Below, piece by piece: positions 41,667 through 52,057 of a stretch of DNA of 64,000 nucleotides. The notes beneath the pieces are model-generated. The model ran no database searches and was not told where the DNA came from. It was given only the letters and a program-made list of their open reading frames with translations. This DNA comes from Pseudomonadota bacterium (lineage in GTDB: Bacteria > Pseudomonadota > Gammaproteobacteria > Enterobacterales > Enterobacteriaceae). The stretch spans positions 62,001 through 126,000 of the forward strand of contig JAGTSE010000003.1 in NCBI GenBank assembly GCA_018261615.1, given 5' to 3'. The position numbers and the translations under genes are program-made. The stretch's first letter is position 1. Each line of letters begins with the position of its first letter.

Positions 41667-41939
41667 TTAATCAAGCATATTTCTTATAGTGTCGTGATGC
41701 TTTACTTGTACTACAAGAGCCTTCAAGAACCTCTTATCTTCTTGCTTTAAACGTGTACAAACGTCCTGGTACTTGTCGAGGAAGCAAGAGCTATACCACG
41801 AAAGCCTTTCCACCCCTGAGTAGATTAAATGAGCCTGTTGTACGGCTTTTTGTTGAACTCCAGCAAGACTTTTATCCAGCAGGTTCGCCATGTAGCGATC
41901 AGCATCAAGTTTATTCAGTATAAGCGAGTTGTAGCTCAT
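41667..41939 (-). CDS. Small soluble protein of unknown function
   Basis: 90 residues, mostly helical and charged, with no membrane segment (MSYNSLILNKLDADRYMANL to KHHDTIRNMLD). GGAAGGA five bases before the ATG is a strong binding site, marking it as the first gene of a tight minus-strand run with the 135- and 66-residue genes. It could be an adaptor or chaperone for the following protein. AT-rich codon use sets the run apart from tdh and yibQ. Confidence 0.65.
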   Translation of the reverse strand: MSYNSLILNKLDADRYMANLLDKSLAGVQQKAVQQAHLIYSGVERLSWYSSCFLDKYQDVCTRLKQEDKRFLKALVVQVKHHDTIRNMLD

Positions 41940-42300
41940 GAATCCTTCCCGAGTCTCTCCCTATCCATATCTCAGTAACAGTAATAAACCTCCTAATGAT
42001 AAACAAGATGTATCTACCTATGGAATAGCAGTACCAGCAGGCGGCAACAGAATAAATCACCATAAATCATAATATTTTTATTATTTTCAATATGTTAAGA
42101 GATTGTCTTTAGTGGGGCGTGATTATAATAAATAGTTAAATCCGATCAATAATCTGTTATTAATCGGATTTTGAGATATTAAAGGATGTTCACCACAACC
42201 TTCATAGCAGAACCAATCATGACAACATCAGGCCAGCTCGTAGGGTGCGAACTGTTAACCCGCTTTCATCGTGAAGATCTTAGTTAACCGACGGAAATGA
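41940..42300. other. AT-rich intergenic region upstream of the small-protein run
   Basis: 361 bases without a gene. It should hold the promoter of the minus-strand small-protein run, but no convincing -35/-10 pair stands out in the AT-rich sequence. A hairpin (next entry) marks the yibQ side. The last 120 bases before yibQ return to ordinary composition, so the accessory pocket probably ends near 42170. Confidence 0.5.
42138..42171 (-). terminator. Hairpin downstream of yibQ
   Basis: AAATCCGAT (42138-42146) and ATCGGATTT (42163-42171) pair perfectly, and after one mismatch AATAA/TTATT extend the stem around TCTG. Probable 3' end of the gpmI-envC-yibQ transcript. Confidence 0.6.
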
Positions 42301-43236
42301 TTATTTCGGGCCCCAGCCTTGCCACTGGTGTTGCATATAACGTACTAGCGAGCTATCACCAATGCTTTCGCCCACCACGCTAAAGAAGCGGCTGGCATAA
42401 ACCGGCTGCGGTTTTTGCTTCGTTTTACACTGCCTAACACCGCGGAATGGGTTACGTGGCGGCGGAGCGATGCTGCCAGGCGCTGTGGTGTTTGGCGTTG
42501 AAGTATCGATCTGCGGTTCATTCAGCAGGCTGCTCGGGCGCACCAGCGTAATATCCGCAGGCAGGCTGGACAGCGCCTGTTGCAGTACGCGAACAGTGGT
42601 CGGATGCGGATGACCGATAGCAATAGCAGAACCGTTACGGCGAGCCAGCTCGACGGCGCGGTTAAACTGACGACGAATATCGCCTTCGTTTTGCGTATCG
42701 TCGAGAAACACTTTGCGCTTCAATACTTTCACGCCGGTTCCCGTCGATGCGCGTATCGCCTGGCTGTTGCCGATGGTCATACTGTCGAGAAAGTAGAGGT
42801 TATAGTGCTCCAGCGCCTGCATCACTTTCTGCATACCAAAAAGGTTCGAAGTCATGGCGCTGCCCATGTGGTTATTCAGCCCCACGGCATAGGGCACTTT
42901 GCTGACGGCATCGCTGATAATACGTTCAATCTCCGCGCTGCTCATTTCGGGACGCAGAGTATCTTTTTCCAGCGGTTGCTTGCTGATCGGCGCCATTGGC
43001 AGGTGAATCAGCACCTCATGGCCGCTGTTGTGGGCTTTGGTCGCCATTTCCCGTGCATATGTGGCGTTGGGCAACACCGCAACGGAAACCGCCTGCGGCA
43101 TCGCCAGCACCTGATTTTCAGTCTGAGGACGGTAACCAAAGTCGTCGATGACGATAGCCAGTTTTCCGGCGAGAACCGGCGCGGAGAAAACCAGCGCACC
43201 GGCGAGAGAAAGCACAAGATGACGAAACTGAAGCAA
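42301..43236 (-). CDS. yibQ: Divergent polysaccharide deacetylase family protein YibQ
   Basis: 311 residues with an N-terminal signal peptide (LVLSLAGALVFSAPVLAGK), so probably periplasmic. The catalytic-like start LAIVIDDFGYRP, NNHMGSAMTSNLFGM and AIGHPHPTTVRVLQ belong to the divergent polysaccharide deacetylase family (DUF610). The substrate is unknown. The start codon is TTG, 3 bases after the envC stop, and the resulting N-terminus matches E. coli YibQ. Its neighbour EnvC acts on septal peptidoglycan, which may hint at a cell-wall role. Confidence 0.9.
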   Translation of the reverse strand: MLQFRHLVLSLAGALVFSAPVLAGKLAIVIDDFGYRPQTENQVLAMPQAVSVAVLPNATYAREMATKAHNSGHEVLIHLPMAPISKQPLEKDTLRPEMSSAEIERIISDAVSKVPYAVGLNNHMGSAMTSNLFGMQKVMQALEHYNLYFLDSMTIGNSQAIRASTGTGVKVLKRKVFLDDTQNEGDIRRQFNRAVELARRNGSAIAIGHPHPTTVRVLQQALSSLPADITLVRPSSLLNEPQIDTSTPNTTAPGSIAPPPRNPFRGVRQCKTKQKPQPVYASRFFSVVGESIGDSSLVRYMQHQWQGWGPK

Positions 43237-43239
43237 AAC

Positions 43240-44505
43240 TTATCTTCCCAACCACGGCTGTGGATTGACCGCCTGACCCTGACGGCGAATTTCGAAATAG
43301 AGTGAAGGCCGGCCCTGACCGCCACTGCTGCCTACGAGGGCTATCGGTTGGCCTGCGCGCACCTGCGTGCCGACGCTGACCAGGGCACTCTGGTTATAAC
43401 CGTAGAGGCTCATATCGCCTTTACCATGCTCAACCACGACCACCAGGCCGTAACCCTGTAGCCAATCGGCCAGGATCACGCGTCCATCGGCGATCGCTTT
43501 AACTTCGCTGCCTTCAGACGCACCGATAACAATCCCTTTCCAACGTAGCTCACCCTGCAACTGTTCGCCATAACGATGCAGCAACGGACCGCGAACTGGC
43601 CAGATTGCCTGGCCTGATGGCGAACCTAATCCGCCGGTACGGGACATCAGCGAGCGTTCACTTTCGGTTGGTTTGTAGGTGGTGCCTTTGCTACTGGCTT
43701 CTTTCTGGCGATCGCGCACGGCCTGCGCTTCACGCGCTTCGCGATCGGCGCGCGCTTTGGCTGCCGCTTCCGCACGGGCTAAACGGTCACGCAAGCGGGA
43801 TTCGTTGGCGCGCATCTCGCTGAGCTGCTGTTGCCCCTCCTGGATGGAGGATTCCAGCCCGGAAAGGGTTTTCTGCCGCTCATTACGGGCTTGTTCAAGT
43901 TTGGCCTGCTGCGCTTTTTGCTCGTAAAGCAGGGTTTGTTGCTGGCTCTGCTTCGCTTCCAGCTCGGTTTTCTGTGTCGCCACTTCTTCACGCGTCTGCT
44001 TCAACTGGGCGATCGTTTCCTGACGCGCCTGGTTGAGATAGCCGAAGTAAGCCTGTAAACGCTGGCCGCGCTGGCCCTCTTCACCGCTTAAAATCAGTTG
44101 AATGCCCGTGTGCGGTCCCTGGCGGAACGCGGCATCAAGTTGCGCAGCCAGATTGCGTTCCTGCGTCGCGCGCTGGCGTTCCAGTTTGGCGATCGAGGCA
44201 TTCATCTCATCGATTTGGCGGTTGAGTTGCGCAAGTGTGTTCTGGGTTTCCCGCAACTGGCGGGCGGCAGCGGAAATAGCCTGTTCCTGCGCTTTAAGCT
44301 GGGCAAGAAGGCCGGAACGTTGCTGCTGTTGCTGGCGTACCGCGCGCTCTTTCTCGGCGATATCGGCCTGAATGGATTTGAGCTGTTCGCGGTCATCCGC
44401 ATGGGCGGAAACGGCGCACAGCAATGCGCCAACGCTGAGTGCGCTGGCGCAAAGAAGGGGCCGAAACCTGCCCCATGTAATTGAAAAAATCGCCTTTCCC
44501 CACAT
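43240..44505 (-). CDS. envC: Murein hydrolase activator EnvC
   Basis: Periplasmic divisome protein that activates the amidases AmiA and AmiB for daughter-cell separation. 421 residues against 419 in E. coli. A signal sequence (ending near SAHADD) is followed by a long coiled coil (about residues 35-280) that contacts FtsEX, and a C-terminal LytM domain (GELRWKGIVIGASEGSEV to PSLYFEIRRQGQAVNP). As in E. coli the LytM domain lacks the full zinc-ligand set, so it activates rather than cuts. Nine bases separate its ATG from the gpmI stop. Confidence 0.96.
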   Translation of the reverse strand: MWGKAIFSITWGRFRPLLCASALSVGALLCAVSAHADDREQLKSIQADIAEKERAVRQQQQQRSGLLAQLKAQEQAISAAARQLRETQNTLAQLNRQIDEMNASIAKLERQRATQERNLAAQLDAAFRQGPHTGIQLILSGEEGQRGQRLQAYFGYLNQARQETIAQLKQTREEVATQKTELEAKQSQQQTLLYEQKAQQAKLEQARNERQKTLSGLESSIQEGQQQLSEMRANESRLRDRLARAEAAAKARADREAREAQAVRDRQKEASSKGTTYKPTESERSLMSRTGGLGSPSGQAIWPVRGPLLHRYGEQLQGELRWKGIVIGASEGSEVKAIADGRVILADWLQGYGLVVVVEHGKGDMSLYGYNQSALVSVGTQVRAGQPIALVGSSGGQGRPSLYFEIRRQGQAVNPQPWLGR

Positions 44506-44514
44506 GGGGAGCGA

Positions 44515-46059
44515 TTATTCCACGATGAACAGCGGCTTACCAGTCATCTCTTGCGGGATTTCCATGCCCATCAGCGTCAGCATGGTTGGCGCGATATCGG
44601 AAAGTTTTCCGCCTGCAGCCGCTTTCACTGACTTATCGCCAACGTAAATCAGTGGCACTGGTAGGTTGGTATGTGCGGTATGCGCCTGGCCGGTTGCCGG
44701 GTCGCGCATCTGTTCTGCGTTACCGTGATCGGCGGTGATCAACAATTGACCGCCCACAGATTCGACCGCTTTGGTCACTTCTGCCACGCAGTGATCCAGC
44801 GCTTCAACTGCGGCAACTGCGGCATCGAATACGCCGGTATGACCGACCATATCGCCGTTCGGGTAGTTACAGATGATGGTGTCGTATTTGCCGCTGGTGA
44901 TCGCGGCAACCAGTTTTTCGGTCAGTTCCGCCGAGCTCATTTCCGGCTGCAAATCGTAAGTCGCCACTTTTGGCGAGTTGATCAGAATACGGTCTTCGCC
45001 CGGGAACGGCTCTTCAACGCCACCGTTAAAGAAGAAAGTCACATGCGCATATTTTTCTGTTTCAGAGATGCGCAACTGCGTTTTGTTGTGCTTCGCCATC
45101 CACTCGCCAAGCGTGTTAGCGAGAGAGGCTGGTGGGTAAGCCACGGCGGTTTTGATGTCTGCGGCATATTCCGTCAGCATCACGAAATCCACGTTAACCA
45201 CTTTCTTACGCGCGAAGCCGTCGAAATCCGCATTGACGAAAGCGCGGGTAATTTCACGCGCGCGGTCAGCACGGAAGTTCATGAAAATCAGCGCATCGCC
45301 ATCCTGCATCGTGGCATCCGCCTGACCCGCAGCACGGATCACGGTCGCTTTGACGAATTCATCGTTTTCATCGCGGGCGTAAGCCGCTTGTAGGCCAGCC
45401 ACAGCGCTGTCGACAGTAAACTCGCCTTTCGCTTGCGTCATCAGATCATACGCCTGCTCTACGCGATCCCAGCGATTGTCGCGATCCATGGCGTAGTAAC
45501 GGCCAATGATCGAAGCGACGCGGCCTTTGCCCAGCGCGGCAAATTTGTCTTCGAATTTTTTCAGTGAAGATTCCGCGCTGCGCGGCGGTGTATCGCGACC
45601 GTCGAGGAACGCATGCAGGTAGATTTTGTCAGCGCCGCGCTCTGCGGCCAGTTCTACCATCGCCATAATATGCTCTTCGTGGCTGTGCACGCCGCCAGCG
45701 GAAAGCAGACCCATGATGTGCACAGCTTTACCGGCTGCCACGGCTTTATCCACCGCGCCGCTCAGCACCGGGTTGCTGAAGAAGGTACGTTCTTTAATTT
45801 CAACATCCAGACGGGTCAGATCCTGGTAAACAATGCGACCGGCGCCGAGGTTGACGTGGCCGACTTCGGAGTTCCCCATCTGGCGATCCGGCAGACCGAC
45901 TTCAAGACCTGACGCATCAATCAGTGTGTGTGGACGTTTTGCCCACAGCTGGTCCATTACCGGAGTCTTTGCGTTGAAAATAGCGTTATCCTGCTGGTCT
46001 TCGCGGTAGCCGTAGCCATCCAGAATTACCAGTACCATAGGTTTTTTAGAAACCGACAT
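44515..46059 (-). CDS. gpmI: 2,3-bisphosphoglycerate-independent phosphoglycerate mutase
   Basis: Manganese-dependent glycolytic enzyme interconverting 3- and 2-phosphoglycerate. 514 residues from [20 protein letters not shown], as in E. coli. The phosphorylated Ser is in [16 protein letters not shown] near residue 64; metal ligands are in [17 protein letters not shown] and [11 protein letters not shown]. The frame extends 225 bases upstream, but that part is non-homologous leader and was left out. Confidence 0.97.
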   Translation of the reverse strand: MSVSKKPMVLVILDGYGYREDQQDNAIFNAKTPVMDQLWAKRPHTLIDASGLEVGLPDRQMGNSEVGHVNLGAGRIVYQDLTRLDVEIKERTFFSNPVLSGAVDKAVAAGKAVHIMGLLSAGGVHSHEEHIMAMVELAAERGADKIYLHAFLDGRDTPPRSAESSLKKFEDKFAALGKGRVASIIGRYYAMDRDNRWDRVEQAYDLMTQAKGEFTVDSAVAGLQAAYARDENDEFVKATVIRAAGQADATMQDGDALIFMNFRADRAREITRAFVNADFDGFARKKVVNVDFVMLTEYAADIKTAVAYPPASLANTLGEWMAKHNKTQLRISETEKYAHVTFFFNGGVEEPFPGEDRILINSPKVATYDLQPEMSSAELTEKLVAAITSGKYDTIICNYPNGDMVGHTGVFDAAVAAVEALDHCVAEVTKAVESVGGQLLITADHGNAEQMRDPATGQAHTAHTNLPVPLIYVGDKSVKAAAGGKLSDIAPTMLTLMGMEIPQEMTGKPLFIVE

Positions 46060-46307
46060 TGCGACACCCTCTTGCTCAGAAGACAAAAAATTTTGCGTAA
46101 TTTTACTACAGCTGAATCGATAAAATAGCCGCAGAAGATCAAAGAAAGCGGCTGCCTGGCCAGCTGATTTACGGGCGTTTCTTTCTTTTTTTCGTAACAC
46201 TCCGCAGAAAATGCATTCCATCGTGCTCGCTGGCTGTATTTGCCACACTGCGCAGGTATACTCCTTTCCTGGTTTTTTAATCACTAAGTCGGGAGCTGTT
46301 ACCCCAG

Positions 46308-46739
46308 ATGCAAGAAATTATGCAATTTATTAGCCGCAACCCCATACTGTGTATCGCCTGGATTGCGTTATTCGGGGCTGTATTATTCACTACTTTCAAA
46401 GGTCTGGCGTCGAAAGTAAAAGTGATTTCTCGCGGCGAAGCCACACGCCTGATCAACAAAGAAGAGGCTGTCGTTGTGGATTTGCGTCAGCGTGATGATT
46501 TCCGAAAAGGACACATTGCAGGCTCAGTTAATTTGCTGCCAAACGAGATCAAAGCCAATAATGTAGGTGAGCTTGAGAAACACAAAAGCGCGCCAATTAT
46601 CGTTGTTGACGGCACTGGCATGCAGGCGCAGGTGCCGGCAAATGAACTGGTGAAAGCGGGCTTCGAGAAAGTCTTTGTGCTTAAAGATGGTATCTCTGGC
46701 TGGATCGGTGAGAATCTGCCACTGGTTCGTGGTAAATAG
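46308..46739 (+). CDS. yibN: Rhodanese-like membrane protein YibN, lacking the active Cys
   Basis: 143 residues. An N-terminal membrane helix (about 13-30, [18 protein letters not shown]) anchors a cytoplasmic rhodanese fold ([19 protein letters not shown]). The place of the catalytic cysteine loop reads [11 protein letters not shown], with no cysteine, so sulfur transfer is unlikely. E. coli YibN also lacks the canonical active loop. First gene of the yibN-grxC-secB-gpsA-cysE run. Confidence 0.93.
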   Translation: MQEIMQFISRNPILCIAWIALFGAVLFTTFKGLASKVKVISRGEATRLINKEEAVVVDLRQRDDFRKGHIAGSVNLLPNEIKANNVGELEKHKSAPIIVVDGTGMQAQVPANELVKAGFEKVFVLKDGISGWIGENLPLVRGK

Positions 46740-46779
46740 GCGAGCTGCGGCTCGCAGGGGACACCAGGAGACTAAAGTC

Positions 46780-47031
46780 ATGGCCAATATTGAGATCTAC
46801 ACGAAAGCAACCTGTCCATTCTGCCACCGCGCAAAAGCGCTGCTGAGCAGCAAAGGCGTCGCTTTTGCTGAGTTGCCGATCGATGGCGACATGGTAAAAC
46901 GTGAAGAGATGATTCAACGTAGTGGCCGTACAACGGTTCCGCAGATTTTTATTGATGCACAGCACATCGGCGGCTGTGACGATTTATATGCGCTGGATGC
47001 GCGCGGCGGGCTAGATCCGCTTTTACGTTAA
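46780..47031 (+). CDS. grxC: Glutaredoxin 3
   Basis: 83 residues. Reduces disulfides and glutathionylated proteins at the expense of glutathione. The active site reads CPFC (residues 12-15) where E. coli has [23 protein letters not shown] is the glutathione-binding part. CCAGGAG before the ATG supports this start; the longer open frame upstream overlaps yibN and is not real. Confidence 0.96.
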   Translation: MANIEIYTKATCPFCHRAKALLSSKGVAFAELPIDGDMVKREEMIQRSGRTTVPQIFIDAQHIGGCDDLYALDARGGLDPLLR

Positions 47032-47069
47032 TGCTTAAAAGCACTACAACATTTAAGGGTTATTCACTC

Positions 47070-47537
47070 ATGTCTGAACAAAACAGCACCGAAATGACTT
47101 TCCAGATTCAGCGTATTTATACGAAAGATATCTCTTTCGAAGCGCCGAATGCGCCGCACGTCTTCCAGAAAGAGTGGCAGCCGGAGGTGAAACTGGATCT
47201 CGACACGGCCTCCACACAGCTGGCTGAAGGCGTTTATGAAGTCGTATTGCGCGTTACTGTAACGGCTTCTCTTGGTGAAGAAACCGGCTTCCTGTGCGAA
47301 GTGCAGCAGGGCGGTATCTTCTCTATCGACGGTATCGATGGAACGCAGATGGCGCATTGCCTGGGTGCATACTGCCCGAACATTCTGTTCCCGTATGCCC
47401 GCGAATGCATCACCAGCCTGGTATCCCGCGGTACATTCCCGCAACTGAACCTTGCGCCGGTTAACTTTGATGCGCTGTTCATGAACTACCTGCAACAGCA
47501 GACTGGCGAAGGTGCTGAACAACATCAGGATGCCTGA
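47070..47537 (+). CDS. secB: Protein-export chaperone SecB
   Basis: 155 residues, tetrameric cytosolic chaperone that keeps preproteins unfolded and hands them to Sec[21 protein letters not shown] and the SecA-contact region around [11 protein letters not shown] are intact. The stop overlaps the gpsA start by one base (TGATG), so the two are coupled. Start chosen to match the family; 13 upstream residues are unrelated. Confidence 0.97.
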   Translation: MSEQNSTEMTFQIQRIYTKDISFEAPNAPHVFQKEWQPEVKLDLDTASTQLAEGVYEVVLRVTVTASLGEETGFLCEVQQGGIFSIDGIDGTQMAHCLGAYCPNILFPYARECITSLVSRGTFPQLNLAPVNFDALFMNYLQQQTGEGAEQHQDA

Positions 47538-48556
47538 TGAACGCACTTAATGCTGCAATGACTGTGATCGGTGCCGGTTCTTACGGCACCGCTCTTGCCA
47601 TCACGCTGGCAAGAAATGGCCACCAGGTTGTGCTGTGGGGCCATGACCCGAAACATATCGCGACCCTGCAACACGATCGTTGCAATGCCGCATTTCTTCC
47701 CGATGTGCCTTTTCCTGATTCGCTGCAATTAGAAAGCGACCTTGCGCGCGCGCTTGGCGCCAGCCGCAATATTCTGGTGGTCGTACCCAGCCATGTTTTT
47801 GGCGATGTGTTGGCGCAGATAAAGCCGCTGATGCGCGATGATGCACGTATTGTGTGGGCGACGAAAGGTCTGGAAGCTGAAACCGGACGACTGCTACAGG
47901 ACGTGGCGCGTGAAGTTTTAGGTTCGGCGATCCCGCTGGCGGTGATCTCCGGTCCGACATTTGCCAAAGAACTGGCGGCAGGTTTGCCGACGGCTATCTC
48001 CCTGGCGTCTACCGATGCGCAATTTTCTGAAGATCTTCAGCAGCTTCTCCACTGTGGCAAAAGCTTCCGTGTTTACAGCAACCCGGATTTCATCGGCGTG
48101 CAACTTGGCGGCGCAGTGAAAAACGTGATTGCGATCGGCGCAGGAATGTCTGACGGCATTGGTTTTGGCGCGAACGCCCGTACGGCGCTGATCACTCGCG
48201 GTCTGACGGAAATGTCGCGTCTTGGCGCGGCGCTGGGGGCTGATCCATCCACCTTTATGGGCATGGCGGGTTTAGGTGATCTGGTGCTGACCTGTACCGA
48301 CAACCAGTCGCGTAACCGCCGCTTCGGCATGATGCTTGGACAGGGAATGGATGTGCAAAGCGCACAGGACAAAATTGGCCAGGTGGTGGAAGGTTATCGC
48401 AATACCAAAGAAGTTCGCGCTCTCGCGCACCGGTTTGGCGTTGAAATGCCAATAACCGAGGAAATTTATCAGGTATTGTATTGCGGAAAGAATGCACGCG
48501 AGGCAGCATTGACGCTATTGGGTCGTGCTCGCAAAGACGAACGCAGCAATCACTAA
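47537..48556 (+). CDS. gpsA: NAD(P)H-dependent glycerol-3-phosphate dehydrogenase
   Basis: Makes sn-glycerol 3-phosphate from dihydroxyacetone phosphate for phospholipid synthesis. 339 residues. Nucleotide loop [12 protein letters not shown] at residues 8-19, substrate motifs [12 protein letters not shown] and [17 protein letters not shown]. Lies between secB and cysE as in E. coli; 148 bases separate it from cysE. Confidence 0.97.
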   Translation: MNALNAAMTVIGAGSYGTALAITLARNGHQVVLWGHDPKHIATLQHDRCNAAFLPDVPFPDSLQLESDLARALGASRNILVVVPSHVFGDVLAQIKPLMRDDARIVWATKGLEAETGRLLQDVAREVLGSAIPLAVISGPTFAKELAAGLPTAISLASTDAQFSEDLQQLLHCGKSFRVYSNPDFIGVQLGGAVKNVIAIGAGMSDGIGFGANARTALITRGLTEMSRLGAALGADPSTFMGMAGLGDLVLTCTDNQSRNRRFGMMLGQGMDVQSAQDKIGQVVEGYRNTKEVRALAHRFGVEMPITEEIYQVLYCGKNAREAALTLLGRARKDERSNH

Positions 48557-48704
48557 ACACTTCTTCTTGTTGCCTCTTTGTTGCCTCTTTGTTGGCTGAG
48601 CCTGTGTCCCTGGTTGCTTGTATAAGCGCCTGGGCGCACGGGCTTGCTGCTTCGACGCATCAATATTTTTGTTTATGGAAACGCAGATATTCCTGGAGTA
48701 AGCA

Positions 48705-49526
48705 ATGCCGTGTGAAGAACTGGATCTGGTCTGGAATAATATCAAAGCCGAAGCCCGGGCGCTGGCGGAGTGTGAGCCGATGCTGGCCAGTTTTTATCAT
48801 GCAACGCTACTCAAGCACGAGAATCTGGGCAACGCCCTGAGTTATATGCTGGCGAACAAACTGGCGTCGCCGATTATGCCGGCGATTGCTATCCGCGAAG
48901 TGGTGGAAGAAGCCTACGCTGCCGACCCGGAAATGATTGCCTCCGCCGCCTGCGATATTCAGGCCGTGCGTACGCGCGACCCGGCGGTGGATAAATACTC
49001 CACGCCGTTGCTCTATCTGAAAGGTTTTCACGCCTTACAGGCCTATCGCATTGGTCACTGGCTGTGGTCACAGGGCCGTCAGGCGCTGGCAATTTTCCTG
49101 CAAAATCAAGTATCGGTAAGCTTCCAGGTGGATATCCACCCGGCGGCGAAAATCGGCCGCGGCATTATGCTCGATCACGCCACAGGCATTGTGGTCGGTG
49201 AAACCGCCGTCATTGAAGACGACGTCTCGATTCTCCAGTCGGTCACTCTCGGCGGTACCGGGAAAACTAGCGGCGATCGTCATCCGAAGATCCGCGAAGG
49301 GGTGATGATTGGTGCCGGAGCGAAAATCCTCGGTAATATTGAAGTCGGGCGCGGCGCGAAAATCGGTGCCGGTTCGGTGGTGCTACAACCCGTGCCGCCG
49401 CACACCACTGCAGCCGGTGTCCCGGCGCGCATCGTGGGCAAACCCGAAAGCGATAAACCGTCAATGGATATGGATCAGCATTTTAATGGCATCAACCACG
49501 GGTTCGAGTACGGCGACGGCATCTAA
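48705..49526 (+). CDS. cysE: Serine O-acetyltransferase
   Basis: First step of cysteine synthesis, making O-acetylserine from serine and acetyl-CoA. 273 residues. The N-terminal helical domain is followed by left-handed hexapeptide repeats with the catalytic LDHATGIVVGETAVIEDD and GGTGKTSGDRHPKI. The C-terminal tail, ending in YGDGI, inserts into cysteine synthase CysK. CTGGAG precedes the ATG. Confidence 0.97.
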   Translation: MPCEELDLVWNNIKAEARALAECEPMLASFYHATLLKHENLGNALSYMLANKLASPIMPAIAIREVVEEAYAADPEMIASAACDIQAVRTRDPAVDKYSTPLLYLKGFHALQAYRIGHWLWSQGRQALAIFLQNQVSVSFQVDIHPAAKIGRGIMLDHATGIVVGETAVIEDDVSILQSVTLGGTGKTSGDRHPKIREGVMIGAGAKILGNIEVGRGAKIGAGSVVLQPVPPHTTAAGVPARIVGKPESDKPSMDMDQHFNGINHGFEYGDGI

Positions 49527-49586
49527 CTTTCTGGCTATTTTACTCGCCAGCTTGAACCAGGGCAGTGCTCAAAATCCGACAATCCG

Positions 49587-50060
49587 TTAACTACGTAGCA
49601 CCGCGCCGGGATAGCCTAACTGGCGCCAGGCTTCATACACCACCACGGATACCGCATTCGACAGGTTCATGCTGCGACTGTCCGGCATCATCGGAATGCG
49701 GATTTTTTGCTGTGGCGGCAGCGCATCAAGGATCGTGGCGGGCAGGCCGCGCGTTTCCGGGCCAAACATCAGATAATCCCCGTCCTGAAAACTGACCGCG
49801 CTGTGTGCGGGTGTGCCTTTAGTGGTGAGCGCAAACAGGCGCTGCGGCTGCTGAGCTTCAACAAACGCAGCGTAATCCGCGTGGCGCTTCACGGCAGCGA
49901 ACTCATGATAATCCAGCCCTGCGCGGCGCAGGCGTTTATCGTCCCAGGTAAACCCCATCGGTTCGATAATGTGCAGGCTGAAACCGGTATTGGCGCACAA
50001 GCGAATAATGTTCCCGGTATTGGGCGGGATTTCTGGTTCAAATAATACGATGTTTAACAT
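49587..50060 (-). CDS. trmL: tRNA (cytidine(34)-2'-O)-methyltransferase
   Basis: 157-residue SPOUT enzyme that methylates the wobble ribose of two leucine tRNAs. Knot motifs: [18 protein letters not shown] near residue 10, [11 protein letters not shown] and [22 protein letters not shown]. Convergent with cysE over a 60-base gap and transcribed in the same direction as lldPRD, starting 36 bases after the lldD stop. Confidence 0.96.
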   Translation of the reverse strand: MLNIVLFEPEIPPNTGNIIRLCANTGFSLHIIEPMGFTWDDKRLRRAGLDYHEFAAVKRHADYAAFVEAQQPQRLFALTTKGTPAHSAVSFQDGDYLMFGPETRGLPATILDALPPQQKIRIPMMPDSRSMNLSNAVSVVVYEAWRQLGYPGAVLRS

Positions 50061-50096
50061 ACTGCCCCCTTAATAGCGGGGGCAGGATAGCACTCT

Positions 50097-51284
50097 CTAA
50101 GCCGCATCGCCATGCGTCAGCGGCGCCAGTGCGGCAGGTAGCTGCTGGAGCGTCTGCACCAGAGATTCTTTGCTGATTTCGCGAATCGATTTCGCGCCGG
50201 TCAGCGTCATTGCCACTTTCATCTCTTTCTCAATCAGATCCAGCAAGTTCGCCACGCCCTTGCGGCCATGCGTTGACAGCGCATACAGATAGGCACGGCC
50301 CAGCAGCACGGAATCAGCACCGAGCGCAATCATACGCACCACATCAAGACCGTTGCGAATGCCGCTGTCAGCCAGAATGGTGATATCGCCTTTTACCGCA
50401 TCGGCAATGGCCGGTAATGCACGGGCGGAAGAGAGCACACCATCTAACTGGCGGCCACCGTGGTTGGAAACCACAATACCATCAGCGCCGAAACGCACCG
50501 CATCGCGGGCATCTTGTGGATCGAGGATCCCTTTGATCACCATTGGGCCATCCCAGAATTCGCGGATCCACTCCAGGTCTTTCCAGGAAATGGAGGGATC
50601 GAAGTTCTTCGCCAGCCAGCCAATGTAGTCTTCCAGCCCAGTCGGTTTACCGAGATAGGCGGAAATATTGCCCAAATCATGCGGACGGCCATTCACCCCC
50701 ACATCCCACGCCCATTGTGGATGCAAGACTGATTGCACATAGCGGCGCAGGGCGGCATTGGGACCGCTCATTCCGGAGTGGGCATCGCGGTAGCGCGCGC
50801 CGGGTGTTGGCATATCCACGGTGAAGACCAGCGTCGAGCAGCCTGCGGCTTTTGCCCGCTCCAGCGCGTTACGCATAAAACCGCGATCGCGCAGCACATA
50901 AAGCTGGAACCACATCGGGCGTTTAATGGTTGGAGCCACTTCTTCAATCGGGCACACCGAAACGGTGGAGAGCGTGAATGGAATGCCTTTCGCATCGGCA
51001 GCGCCTGCGGCCTGCACTTCGCCACGACGGGCATACATACCGCACAGCCCGACCGGCCCCAGCGCCACCGGCATACTGAGTTTCTCATTGAACAGCGTGG
51101 TTTCGAGGCTGAGTGTGGACATATCCTTCAATACTCGCTGGCGTAGCGCCACCTGTAACAAATCTTCCACGTTGCGGCGCAGGGTATATTCGGCATACGC
51201 GCCTCCGTCAATATAGTGAAACAGGAATGGCGGCAAAATGCGTTTTGCCGCTGCGCGATAGTCGCTGGCTGCGGAAATAATCAT
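50097..51284 (-). CDS. lldD: L-lactate dehydrogenase (quinone), FMN-dependent
   Basis: Membrane-associated flavoprotein that oxidises L-lactate to pyruvate and reduces the quinone pool. 395 residues. Alpha-hydroxy-acid oxidase signature with the catalytic His in [12 protein letters not shown] near residue 275; FMN contacts lie around [16 protein letters not shown]. The ATG overlaps the lldR stop as ATGA, so it is the last gene of lldPRD. Confidence 0.97.
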   Translation of the reverse strand: MIISAASDYRAAAKRILPPFLFHYIDGGAYAEYTLRRNVEDLLQVALRQRVLKDMSTLSLETTLFNEKLSMPVALGPVGLCGMYARRGEVQAAGAADAKGIPFTLSTVSVCPIEEVAPTIKRPMWFQLYVLRDRGFMRNALERAKAAGCSTLVFTVDMPTPGARYRDAHSGMSGPNAALRRYVQSVLHPQWAWDVGVNGRPHDLGNISAYLGKPTGLEDYIGWLAKNFDPSISWKDLEWIREFWDGPMVIKGILDPQDARDAVRFGADGIVVSNHGGRQLDGVLSSARALPAIADAVKGDITILADSGIRNGLDVVRMIALGADSVLLGRAYLYALSTHGRKGVANLLDLIEKEMKVAMTLTGAKSIREISKESLVQTLQQLPAALAPLTHGDAA

Positions 51285-52057
51285 GCTTTTTTCTCCCTTG
51301 AATGCGAATGCTGCTCGTCGGGCAGGCGGGTGATGCGCGCCTGGCGGGCCTGATCTTCATCAAATTGTCGAATAGTGGTATGTACAAAACCGAGGTGCGC
51401 CATCATCGCCTGACGCGCGCCATCAGCATCGCCCGCGAAAATGGCGTCCATCACCGCGCGGTGTTGTTCTGTAAGACGGGCAAAAACGGGCGGCACGAGA
51501 TACATGCGCTGGCGGCTCTGCTTTACCGAGGATTGCAGCAGGTCGAAGAAGCCGCGCATGGTTTGCAGCAGCACCACGTTATGCGAGGCTTCCGCAATGG
51601 CGAGATGGAAACGTACATCCGCCTGTGACGCGAGATCGGGGTCATCCGACTGCGATGCGTCAAAGCACAGGGCAATCTTCTCTTTATCCGTTTCGGTGGC
51701 GCGCATGGCGGCATGCCAGGCGGTGCTGGCTTCAATGGCGTGACGGGCTTCGAGGATATCAAAGCTGTAATCGGGGTCGTCGTTGAGCAGCGTTTTCAGC
51801 GGCTGAACAATATTCTGTTCTGACCAGGTTTCGTGCTGCCAGCGTACAAAAGTACCGCCGCCGCGACGGCTCAGCAGCACACCTTCGCTAACCAGTTTCG
51901 CAAGGGCTTCACGCAACGAATTGCGCGAAATCCCAAGCTGTACGGCCAGCTGGCGTTCGGCGGGCAGTTTCATGCCCGCTTCCAGTTGTTGTTCAGCAAT
52001 TAGTGCCCGAACGCGGTCGGCAACCTCGTCAGCCAGGCGTCGGGGTAAAACTGTCAT
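51281..52057 (-). CDS. lldR: L-lactate-responsive regulator LldR, GntR/FadR family
   Basis: 258 residues. Winged helix-turn-helix [21 protein letters not shown] at about residues 34-54, then a FadR-type helical ligand domain for L-lactate (Asp/His residues in [14 protein letters not shown]). It represses lldPRD without lactate and can activate with it by binding two operators, both of which are visible upstream of lldP. It overlaps lldP and lldD by four bases each. Confidence 0.96.
   Translation of the reverse strand: MTVLPRRLADEVADRVRALIAEQQLEAGMKLPAERQLAVQLGISRNSLREALAKLVSEGVLLSRRGGGTFVRWQHETWSEQNIVQPLKTLLNDDPDYSFDILEARHAIEASTAWHAAMRATETDKEKIALCFDASQSDDPDLASQADVRFHLAIAEASHNVVLLQTMRGFFDLLQSSVKQSRQRMYLVPPVFARLTEQHRAVMDAIFAGDADGARQAMMAHLGFVHTTIRQFDEDQARQARITRLPDEQHSHSREKKA

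Noticed and set aside
46060..46284. 75-residue extension of GpmI
   Set aside because: Non-homologous leader sequence; the enzyme begins at MSVSKKPM.
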